From positions 1 through 8,845 of the forward strand of contig JAIDIR010000122.1 in assembly GCA_029052615.1 (NCBI GenBank): DNA of 8,845 bases, written 5' to 3'. Under the pieces are notes generated by a model, which was not told the origin of the DNA, did no database searches, and worked only from the letters and a program-made list of their open reading frames with translations. Shown here piece after piece: positions 1 to 5,719 of the stretch (its first letter is position 1; every line of letters starts with the position of its first letter). The DNA comes from Clostridia bacterium. GTDB lineage: Bacteria; Bacillota; Clostridia; Christensenellales; Borkfalkiaceae. The translations under genes were made by a program, and so were the position numbers.

Positions 1-58
1 AAGACGGCATTCGATATTCATGAGCGTCTCGTTTGCTCGGGATTTGTATAAGAGACAG
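1..58 (+). other. Untrimmed Nextera-type i7 sequencing adapter (not genomic)
   Basis: Positions 1-17 match the end of the Illumina P7 sequence with two substitutions (11 and 15). Positions 18-25 read TCATGAGC, which I recall as the adapter-strand form of Nextera index N714. Positions 26-58 match the Nextera read-2 transposon adapter with three substitutions (33, 34, 44) and one missing A after 40, ending in the exact mosaic-end core TGTATAAGAGACAG (45-58). All five substitutions are to T. The order P7, 8-nt index, transposon end is that of a library molecule, so this is assembly contamination at a contig end. The errors probably let it escape trimming. Any reading frame starting here, such as one from the TTG at 33, has an artificial 5' end. 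Confidence 0.96.
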
Positions 59-248
59 ACTTAAACGTATTGATAAGGGTTATTATGGATACGGGAACAG
101 AGAAACAAATACGGTTGAGCAGTTTTATATTATCGAATTTTACTATATCTGTTCGGAAGAAAACGAAACTTTCTATTCCAAAGACGGCGTTTTATATTTG
201 AAGAGTAACGACGAAAAGGCACAATTTGAGGTCGGTGGCGACCAGTAA
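59..248 (+). CDS. 3' fragment of an unidentified protein, 5' end lost at the contig edge
   Basis: This frame is open from the first genomic base to the TAA at 246-248 and gives about 62 C-terminal residues. The true start is missing because the assembly breaks into adapter sequence. The fragment is rich in Tyr, Glu, Asn and Phe (a YYGYG stretch, then EFYYICSEEN) and ends in FEVGGDQ. No membrane segment or catalytic motif is visible. The phrase YSKDGVLYLKS faintly recalls the strand-turn units of BspA-like leucine-rich repeats, but one unit is not enough to assign a family. It is more AT-rich than the genes after it. The following protease gene starts 27 nt downstream, so the two could be cotranscribed. 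It is likely a real coding end, with function unknown. Confidence 0.6.
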
Positions 249-272
249 GTAATTTAACTTTCATAACTTACT
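244..272. repeat. 7-bp inverted repeat across a stop codon and the next gene's leader
   Basis: AGTAAGT at 244-250 is the exact reverse complement of ACTTACT at 266-272, with a 15-nt AT-rich loop. The left arm contains the stop codon of the upstream fragment and the right arm ends 3 nt before the ATG at 276. There is no T run after it, so it is not a good terminator. It could fold in the mRNA across the region where a ribosome-binding site should be, or be a small operator. It may also be chance in AT-rich DNA. Confidence 0.3.
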
Positions 273-275
273 AAA

Positions 276-977
276 ATGAAAAAATTAATGATTTTAATCT
301 GCGGGGTGGCGGCGCTTTTATGCGCCGCATTCTGCGGATGCGGCAAACAGATTACCGCCCAGGATATTTACACGCAATGTATCGATAACGTTGTGGAAGT
401 AAAGGCGGTGACCGAGGGCGTGGGCGAAAGCTTCGGCACGGCGGAAATTATTTCGACGGACGGCACACTCGTCACTAACGCGCACGTAGTAACTTACACA
501 AGGCTTAACGCCGTAAACACTTTTGAAGAATATTTTATCCGCTTTTCCAACGAGGAGGATTACCGCGCGGTCACGCTTGAAAAGTACGATTCCGAAAAGG
601 ATATCGCGCTTTTGAAAATGAGCGATACCGCAGGGCTTGACTTAAAGCCAGTTAAGACGGGCAATTCCGAAAGCTTGAAGGCGGGCGAAGAGGTTTACGC
701 CGTGGGCAACGCTTCCAACTACGGCATAGGCATATTCAAGGGGATAGTAAGTATTCCGCTTATAAACGTGGTTCTGGACGGCGTGACGAGGAGCGTTATT
801 CAAAGCGATTTGACGATAGCCGCAGGCAACTCGGGCGGTGCGCTGTTAAACGCGCGCGGCGAGCTTGTGGGCATAACGACCTTCCGCACGAAAGACAATT
901 CGGGCAACGTTATTTACGGCATAGTGTACAGCATACCTATAAATATAGTTCTCGAATTCATAAATGCAGTTGAATAA
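276..977 (+). CDS. Trypsin-like (DegP/HtrA-type) serine protease, predicted lipoprotein
   Basis: The 233-residue protein is an S1C-type serine protease domain without a PDZ domain. Residues 1-21 form a signal peptide (MKK, then a hydrophobic stretch). A loose lipobox FCGC has its Cys at 22, so it is probably anchored to the outer face of the membrane. The full catalytic triad is visible: His70 in TNAHVV, Asp109 in EKDIALLKM and Ser186 in AAGNSGGAL. VYAVGNASNYG (about 140-150) fits the oxyanion-side loop of HtrA proteases. The lack of a PDZ domain and the short length suggest a minimal housekeeping or stress protease; its substrate is unknown. The ATG is chosen because it gives a complete signal peptide, although no good Shine-Dalgarno sequence precedes it. 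It follows an unidentified fragment by 27 nt and is closed by a strong terminator. Family is confident; lipidation is likely but the lipobox is not ideal. Confidence 0.9.
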   Translation: MKKLMILICGVAALLCAAFCGCGKQITAQDIYTQCIDNVVEVKAVTEGVGESFGTAEIISTDGTLVTNAHVVTYTRLNAVNTFEEYFIRFSNEEDYRAVTLEKYDSEKDIALLKMSDTAGLDLKPVKTGNSESLKAGEEVYAVGNASNYGIGIFKGIVSIPLINVVLDGVTRSVIQSDLTIAAGNSGGALLNARGELVGITTFRTKDNSGNVIYGIVYSIPINIVLEFINAVE

Positions 978-984
978 AAAAGTA

Positions 985-1017
985 AGCCGCGCGGCAATCG
1001 AGCCGCGCGGCTCTTTT
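985..1017 (+). terminator. Strong rho-independent terminator after the protease gene
   Basis: An 11-bp perfect stem (985-995 pairing with 1002-1012) is built on the palindromic core GCCGCGCGGC, closed by the 6-nt loop AATCGA and followed by CTTTTAAT. It begins 8 nt after the stop codon. An A run (976-981) lies on the other side, so it could also work for transcription from the opposite strand. It separates the protease from the ECF operon. Confidence 0.92.
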
Positions 1018-1068
1018 AATAAAAATAAAATTTTTATCATTCTTTCACCAAATGAGGGCTTAAAAACC

Positions 1069-1097
1069 TTGTTAATTTTTCGCGCGTTTGCTATAAT
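1069..1097 (+). promoter_or_regulatory. Sigma-A-type promoter of the ecfA-ecfT-truA operon
   Basis: TTGTTA (1069-1074) and a perfect TATAAT (1092-1097) are separated by exactly 17 nt, and TGC just before the -10 makes it an extended -10 promoter. Transcription should begin near 1104, giving a leader of about 40 nt with AAGGTG (1133-1138) as the ribosome-binding site, 5 nt before the ATG at 1144. The leader is too short to hold a riboswitch and I see no operator. The region 978-1068 otherwise holds only the terminator and AT-rich sequence. Confidence 0.85.
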
Positions 1098-1143
1098 TTT
1101 TAGGAAATGCTTGCGGGCGTTATTCACTTTTTAAGGTGCTTTT

Positions 1144-3033
1144 ATGGAAGAGCTGACTACTAAGGTCGAAAACGGCGGAGATAACGTAACGGAGGGCGCA
1201 ACTGCCGCGCTCCCCGATTTTGCCGTTACGATGGACAGGGTCGGCTTTTCTTATGCCGACGGACAGCCCAACGCGGTAAACGGCGTTTCGCTGGAAGTTA
1301 AGCGCGGCGAATTTCTTGCCGTGCTCGGTCACAACGGAAGCGGCAAGTCTACGCTTGCGCGGCTTATATGCGGACTTTTAACCGCCGACGTCGGCAGAAT
1401 AAGCGTGTGGGGCTACGACCCCGCCGCCAAGGACCAGCTTGGCGAAGTGCGCGCGCACGCGGGCGTGGTTTTCCAAAATCCCGATAACCAGATGGTGGCT
1501 TCCATCGTCGAGGACGATATTGCTTTCGGTCCCGAAAATCTGGGCGTTCCGCGCGACGAAATAGGCGAAAGGATAAGCTGGGCGCTTGCCGCCGTCGGTA
1601 TGCAGGAGTACAGGCACTCCACCCCGACCAGACTTTCGGGCGGACAGAAACAGCGCATTGCGGTTGCGGGCGTGCTGGCAATCAAGCCCGACGTTTTGAT
1701 TTTAGACGAAAGCACGGCAATGCTTGACCCGCGCGGCAGAAGGGAGGTGACCGAGGTTGCCGCCCGCCTGAACAAAGAAGAGGGTATGACCGTCATTTTA
1801 ATCACGCACTTTATGGAGGAGGCTCTGCTTGCCGACCGCGCGGTTATTATGAACAGGGGCGAAATTGTTGCGTGCGGTGCACCGCAGGAAATTTTCGAGC
1901 GCGGAGAGCAGCTTGAAACCTACAATCTGTGCCTGCCCGAGATAGGCGAAATCTGCAATAAAATCAAGGCGGCGGGCATTGATATTCCCACCTGTCTGCG
2001 CCCCGCCGAGCTTGCCGCAGAGCTTAAAAAGCAGGCGGATATACGCGGCTTTAATCCCCGCCCGTCCGCGCAGACGGACGACGCGCCCGACGAAAATCAA
2101 GCGCGCGAGTGGGATATTGATATAAGCAATTTAACTTACACGTATTCGGCAAAATCGCCCTTTGCAACCCAGGCGTTAAAGGGCGTAAATCTGCACATAT
2201 CCGAGGGCGAATTTTTCGGAATTATAGGTCACACGGGCAGCGGCAAGTCAACGCTCGTTCAGCATCTTAACGCGCTTATCAAACTGCCTCAGGCGCAGAA
2301 GCATTATAAAAAACCCAAGGTCAGAAAGGGGCAGACGCCCCCGCCCGAAAGCTCGCTTGTAATCGGCAAGTACGACCTTTCCAAAAGGAAGTGCGACTGG
2401 CGCAATCTGCGCGCCGACGTCGGCATGGTCTTTCAGTATCCCGAATATCAGCTGTTTGCCGAAACGGTGTTTGCCGACGTTGCTTTCGGCTTGAAAAATT
2501 TCCGCCCCGGACTTTCGAAAGAGGAGGTTGCGCAGGCGGTCAAGGAAAGTCTGGAAGCGGTCGGTCTGAACTACGACGAGGTACAGGACAAGTCGCCCTT
2601 CGACCTGTCGGGCGGTCAGAAAAGGCGCGTGGCAATCGCGGGCGTAATAGTGACCAAGCCCAAAATTTTAGTGCTGGACGAACCCGCGGCGGGGCTGGAC
2701 CCCCTCGGCAAAAGGGAGATTATGAAGCTGCTTCATTCGCTTCACGGCGACTGGTGCAAGACGGTAATAATCGTTTCCCACGATATGGACGAAATAGCCG
2801 AAAATTGCACGCGCGCCTGCGTCGTTTCTAACGGTCGGATAGTCGCGTGCGACAAGCCTGCGGGGCTGTTCAAAAGGGCGGAGGAGCTACAGGCTTTGGG
2901 GCTGGACGTGCCCGTTACCGCCAAGATATGTGCGGAGCTTTCGGCTCTTGGACTTGATTTGGAGTGTGATTTCACGTCGCGCGATTTTGCCGCGGCGGTG
3001 ATTTCCGCGCTCGGGGGAGGCGGCAATGCTTAA
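1144..3033 (+). CDS. ecfA: Fused energy-coupling factor transporter ATPase (EcfA1-EcfA2 in one chain)
   Basis: The 629-residue cytoplasmic protein carries two complete ABC ATPase domains and powers ECF-type uptake of vitamins or trace metals together with EcfT. Domain 1 (about 26-300) has Walker A GHNGSGKST (62-70), Q-loop Gln111, LSGGQ (164-168), Walker B VLILDE (184-189) followed by STAMLDP, and His222; this is EcfA1-like. Domain 2 (about 324-629) has Walker A GHTGSGKST (362-370), Gln431, LSGGQ (488-492), ILVLDEPAAGLDP (508-520) and His546; this is EcfA2-like. Both sites look catalytically intact. In most Bacillota these are two genes of about 280 codons each. Here a polar, acidic linker (about 305-322) joins them with no stop or in-frame internal start at the junction. 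Domain 2 has a Lys/Pro/Gln-rich insertion (about 381-407). No S component is encoded nearby, as expected for group II systems. Start: ATG with AAGGTG 5 nt upstream. It overlaps ecfT by 8 bp. Confidence 0.95.
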   Translation: MEELTTKVENGGDNVTEGATAALPDFAVTMDRVGFSYADGQPNAVNGVSLEVKRGEFLAVLGHNGSGKSTLARLICGLLTADVGRISVWGYDPAAKDQLGEVRAHAGVVFQNPDNQMVASIVEDDIAFGPENLGVPRDEIGERISWALAAVGMQEYRHSTPTRLSGGQKQRIAVAGVLAIKPDVLILDESTAMLDPRGRREVTEVAARLNKEEGMTVILITHFMEEALLADRAVIMNRGEIVACGAPQEIFERGEQLETYNLCLPEIGEICNKIKAAGIDIPTCLRPAELAAELKKQADIRGFNPRPSAQTDDAPDENQAREWDIDISNLTYTYSAKSPFATQALKGVNLHISEGEFFGIIGHTGSGKSTLVQHLNALIKLPQAQKHYKKPKVRKGQTPPPESSLVIGKYDLSKRKCDWRNLRADVGMVFQYPEYQLFAETVFADVAFGLKNFRPGLSKEEVAQAVKESLEAVGLNYDEVQDKSPFDLSGGQKRRVAIAGVIVTKPKILVLDEPAAGLDPLGKREIMKLLHSLHGDWCKTVIIVSHDMDEIAENCTRACVVSNGRIVACDKPAGLFKRAEELQALGLDVPVTAKICAELSALGLDLECDFTSRDFAAAVISALGGGGNA

Positions 3034-3871
3034 CGACGTAACCTTCGGGCAATACTATCCCACCAAGTCATTCGTGCACAGGCTCGACCCCCGCGTAAAA
3101 CTGCTGTTTTTGATAGCGTATATCGTAATGCTTTTCGTCGCAAATTCGTTTTACGGACTTGCGCTTTGCGGCTTGATTTTGGTAATCGCAACCATAGCCG
3201 CGCGCGTGCCCGTCGGGTCGGTTCTGCGCTCGGTCAAGGGCGTAATTTTCATACTCGCATTCACGTCGCTTCTTAATATTTTCTTCCACGGCGGCAACAA
3301 CCTGCTGTGGCAGTGGCGCTTCATTCATATCTATTTAGAGGGCATAATATTCGCGGTCTTTCTGACCTTCCGCCTGTTTTTCCTGGTTATGGGCTCGGCG
3401 CTTTTAACGCTGACGACTACGCCCGTCAACCTTACCGACGGACTGGAAAGTCTTTTATTTCCGCTGACTTTAATTAAAATTCCCGTGCACGTTTTAGCGC
3501 TGATAATGTCCATCGCGCTCAGGTTTATTCCCACGCTTATGGACGAAACCAACCGCATAATTTCCGCGCAGAAGGCAAGGGGCGCAAGCTTCGATACGGG
3601 CAACATTTTCAAGCGCGTCAAGGCAATCGTCCCCGTGCTTATTCCGCTGCTCATCAGCGCGTTCCGCAGGGCGGAGGAGCTGGGCGACGCAATGGACGTC
3701 CGTTGCTATTCCAGCGGCAAAAAGCGCACTAAATACAAAAAACTGAAATTCACGGGGCGGGACGTCGTTGCGGTTATTTTCGCCGCGGTAATGATAGCCG
3801 GCGTAATTCTTTTCAATATTTACGGCTATCGGATATACCCCCAAATCTATCAGTATCTGGTGATATCGTGA
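3026..3871 (+). CDS. ecfT: Energy-coupling factor transporter transmembrane protein EcfT
   Basis: The 281-residue membrane protein couples the EcfA ATPases to exchangeable substrate-binding S components. It opens with the typical GQYYPTKSFVHRLDPRVKLL (8-27). Hydrophobic spans follow at about 25-58, 70-88, 104-130 and 148-170, with a last one at about 246-265. The cytoplasmic coupling helices are recognisable: ARG at 184-186 in AQKARGASF, and a second motif AMDVRCY (222-228) where many relatives have AMEARGY or AMEARCY, followed by GKKRTKYKKLKF. These Arg residues contact the ATPase grooves in known ECF structures. The ATG at 3026 lies inside the end of ecfA and has a strong GGGGGAGG (3013-3020) 5 nt upstream, so translation is coupled. 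It overlaps truA at a GTGA. Length is normal for the family. Confidence 0.95.
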   Translation: MLNDVTFGQYYPTKSFVHRLDPRVKLLFLIAYIVMLFVANSFYGLALCGLILVIATIAARVPVGSVLRSVKGVIFILAFTSLLNIFFHGGNNLLWQWRFIHIYLEGIIFAVFLTFRLFFLVMGSALLTLTTTPVNLTDGLESLLFPLTLIKIPVHVLALIMSIALRFIPTLMDETNRIISAQKARGASFDTGNIFKRVKAIVPVLIPLLISAFRRAEELGDAMDVRCYSSGKKRTKYKKLKFTGRDVVAVIFAAVMIAGVILFNIYGYRIYPQIYQYLVIS

Positions 3872-4620
3872 GGTACGTTCTTTCGGTTGCCTACGACGGC
3901 ACGCATTTCAACGGCTGGCAGGTGCAAAGCAACGGGCGCACCGTGCAGGCAGAGCTTAACGAGGCGGTATTTAAGGCGTTCGGCGAAAGGGCTGTCGTCA
4001 CCGCAAGCGGCAGGACGGACGCGGGCGTTCACGCCTTAAATCAGGTTTGCCACGTCGATTTGTCGGCGGATATTGCGGGGGAAAAACTTGCCGACGCGCT
4101 CAACTGCCGTCTGCCGCAGGACGTCAGCGTTCTTAAATCGGCTGCCGCGCCCCAAGGCTTCGACGCCAACCGCTCGGCAAAGAAAAAGACCTATTGCTAC
4201 AATCTGTATTTCGCGCCGCGCCGCAATCCGCTTTGCGACAGATACGCCGTTTGGATTAAGGGAAAAGCGGACATAAATAAGATGAAGGATGCCGCCGCGT
4301 ACTTTACGGGCGAGCACGACTTTGCGGCATACTGTGCAAGCGGCTCGCAGGTCAAAACGACGGTGAGGACGGTGTACTCCGTCGATATAATTTCCGAGGG
4401 TGGTTTCGTAAAGATAGAGGTGTGCGGCAACGGATTTTTGTATAATATGGTGCGCACCCTCGTCGGCACGGTGCTGTGGTATTCGTCGGGCAAGCTGGGC
4501 GCGGAAGATATTGCCGCCTCGCTGAGCGAATGCGACCGCAACCGCGTGGGCAAGACCATGCCCGCCAAGGGGCTGGTTTTAAAGAGCGTCGATTACGGCG
4601 CGGAGCTGTTCGGTCTTTAA
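3868..4620 (+). CDS. truA: tRNA pseudouridine(38-40) synthase TruA
   Basis: The 250-residue cytoplasmic enzyme converts uridines 38, 39 and 40 of the tRNA anticodon arm to pseudouridine. The catalytic Asp51 sits in the family signature ASGRTDAGVHA (46-56). Other conserved pieces are YDGTHFNGWQ (9-18), the Tyr109 region KKKTYCYNL, GEHDFAAYC (148-156) and GFLYNMVRTLVGT (189-201). Length is normal. The start is GTG at 3868, which overlaps the ecfT stop as GTGA; the protein begins MRYVLSVAYDG, as expected for TruA. The linkage ecfA-ecfT-truA is a conserved Bacillota arrangement that usually sits beside ribosomal protein genes; here neither rplQ nor rplM flanks it. No terminator hairpin is visible after the TAA, so some read-through into the next gene is possible. 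Confidence 0.96.
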   Translation: MRYVLSVAYDGTHFNGWQVQSNGRTVQAELNEAVFKAFGERAVVTASGRTDAGVHALNQVCHVDLSADIAGEKLADALNCRLPQDVSVLKSAAAPQGFDANRSAKKKTYCYNLYFAPRRNPLCDRYAVWIKGKADINKMKDAAAYFTGEHDFAAYCASGSQVKTTVRTVYSVDIISEGGFVKIEVCGNGFLYNMVRTLVGTVLWYSSGKLGAEDIAASLSECDRNRVGKTMPAKGLVLKSVDYGAELFGL

Positions 4621-4632
4621 TTTCACGCGCTT

Positions 4633-4660
4633 TTCACACAACCGTTTTAATCTTTATACA
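4633..4660 (+). promoter_or_regulatory. Candidate promoter for the membrane-protein gene
   Basis: TTCACA (4633-4638) and TATACA (4655-4660) are 16 nt apart in the 84-nt gap between truA and the next gene. They match the sigma-A consensus at 5 of 6 and 4 of 6 positions. A start near 4667 would leave a leader of about 38 nt. It is weaker than the two other promoters in this window, and because no terminator follows truA the gene may instead be served by read-through. Confidence 0.4.
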
Positions 4661-4704
4661 CACGGCGAATAAAATAAATAGGTAAACCCAAGAGAGGTTT
4701 TATT

Positions 4705-5607
4705 ATGGAATTTTTCGAAACGGCAGACCTTGCCGAATTATTGTTCTTCACCGACGTCTACAAGCGCTATATGTGGGCGTATCTGCTCATAGCCGGGCTG
4801 GTGTTCGCAATACTTTACGTTTTCAAGGCGGTTGCCCTTTTCACCATTGCCAGAAGGGAGGGCTATAAGAACAGCTGGATGGCTTTCGTTCCGCTCGTCA
4901 ACACGTATTATATCGGCGTGGTGTCGGATAAGAACAGAATTTACGGAGCAAAGCCCAAGTATATTTCGCTTGCGGCGGCTCTTCTGGAAACGGCGTACGT
5001 CGCGTTGGGCGTACTTTATTACGTAGCTAAATTTATTATTTTCAAGGGCGGATACGCCGCGCCCGAATACAGCACCTTCGTGCTTGCGGGCGGCACGACT
5101 ATGGAAATACCCAACGGCAACTATACCCCTGTCAACCTTCCCGAAAGTCTGGACTGGGCGTGGTGGGTGTTAAGCCATTTGCAGGACTATATAATGTACT
5201 GGGTTCAGCTCGCCTTAATCATTTTAAACGTGTTCCTGCTTATAAGTTTCTTCCGCACTTACGCTTCGTCAAGATATCTGCTGTTTTCCATACTGTGCGT
5301 AATTTTCCCCGTCACGGGAATTATTATGTTCGCGGTAAGGAACAACAGGGGCAGGAACTATATGGAGTATATAAAGGAACAGCAGCAGCGCCAGTACCGC
5401 ATGTATCAGGAATATATGCGTAACGGTCAGGGCGGTCCCTACGGACAGGGCGGCAGCTATTACGGCGGCAACGCCGACCCCTACGCGCAGCAGCGGCAGA
5501 ACACTCCCCCCGACGACCCTTTCGGCGGTCTGGGAGCTTCGGGCGGCTCGTCCCAAAGCGGCGGTGAAGGCGGCGGCGCCGACCCCTTTGACGATTTGAA
5601 AAACTGA
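4705..5607 (+). CDS. Multi-spanning membrane protein of unknown function with Gly/Gln-rich tail
   Basis: I do not recognise a characterised family for this 300-residue protein. Clear hydrophobic segments lie at about 23-48, 86-113, 162-184 and 190-210. A weaker, Pro-containing one at 57-73 lies in YKNSWMAFVPLVNTYYIG, whose style (small charged turn, then W-aa-FVP-aa-NTYYIG) I associate with uncharacterised clostridial membrane proteins. A polar loop (about 114-160) is probably outside. The tail from about 213 is hydrophilic: RNNRGRN, then KEQQQRQYRMYQEYMRN, then Gly/Tyr/Gln/Pro-rich sequence with two acidic repeats, DPFGGL (271-276) and DPFDDL (293-298). Tail topology is uncertain. The ATG is supported by AGAGAGG (4691-4697) 7 nt upstream. 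The gene stands alone between truA and a terminator. A scaffold or partner-binding tail is possible but not shown. Confidence 0.85.
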   Translation: MEFFETADLAELLFFTDVYKRYMWAYLLIAGLVFAILYVFKAVALFTIARREGYKNSWMAFVPLVNTYYIGVVSDKNRIYGAKPKYISLAAALLETAYVALGVLYYVAKFIIFKGGYAAPEYSTFVLAGGTTMEIPNGNYTPVNLPESLDWAWWVLSHLQDYIMYWVQLALIILNVFLLISFFRTYASSRYLLFSILCVIFPVTGIIMFAVRNNRGRNYMEYIKEQQQRQYRMYQEYMRNGQGGPYGQGGSYYGGNADPYAQQRQNTPPDDPFGGLGASGGSSQSGGEGGGADPFDDLKN

Positions 5608-5622
5608 AATAAAATTTTGTAG

Positions 5623-5647
5623 AGCGGGAGTGTAAATTCCCGCTTTT
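5623..5647 (+). terminator. Rho-independent terminator after the membrane-protein gene
   Basis: AGCGGGAG (5623-5630) pairs with TTCCCGCT (5637-5644), seven standard pairs plus one G-T, around the 6-nt loop TGTAAA. A short T-rich run (5644-5650) follows. It starts 15 nt after the stop codon and ends just before the -35 box of the mnmE promoter, which isolates the two units. Confidence 0.82.
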
Positions 5648-5650
5648 GTA

Positions 5651-5679
5651 TTGCAAATTTTTATGCGGCGTGCTATAAT
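5651..5679 (+). promoter_or_regulatory. Sigma-A-type promoter of the mnmE-lysR-transglutaminase unit
   Basis: TTGCAA (5651-5656) and perfect TATAAT (5674-5679) are 17 nt apart with TGC before the -10. The nine bases TGCTATAAT are the same as in the ecf promoter. A start near 5686 gives a leader of about 34 nt before the mnmE ATG. No operator is evident. Confidence 0.82.
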
Positions 5680-5719
5680 CTAGGTATAAGAAATTTTTAT
5701 GGTTAAATGAATTTGAAAT

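Noticed and set aside
33..58. Apparent TTG start and first eight or nine codons of a small complete gene ending at 248
   Set aside because: These bases are Nextera adapter sequence, so the start is artificial; only 59-248 is genomic.
1364..1681. Long open frames on the minus strand inside ecfA (also at 1413-1805 and 1798-2100)
   Set aside because: They lie opposite a well-supported gene with intact ABC motifs, have Arg/Pro/Ala-biased translations with no domain, and arise from the codon bias of the real gene.
1261..2260. Similar DNA around the two Walker A regions as a possible recent tandem duplication
   Set aside because: Similarity is limited to conserved motif codons, and the two domains carry distinct EcfA1-type and EcfA2-type signatures, so they are ancient paralogues.
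2391..2831. A 146-codon plus-strand frame inside the second ABC domain
   Set aside because: Its translation is Arg/Gly-rich with no recognisable motif, and it overlaps the Q-loop, signature and Walker B coding region of ecfA in another frame.
4621..4704. Possible small RNA or riboswitch between truA and the membrane-protein gene
   Set aside because: The 84 nt are AT-rich with no stable stem and are explained by a weak promoter and a ribosome-binding site.
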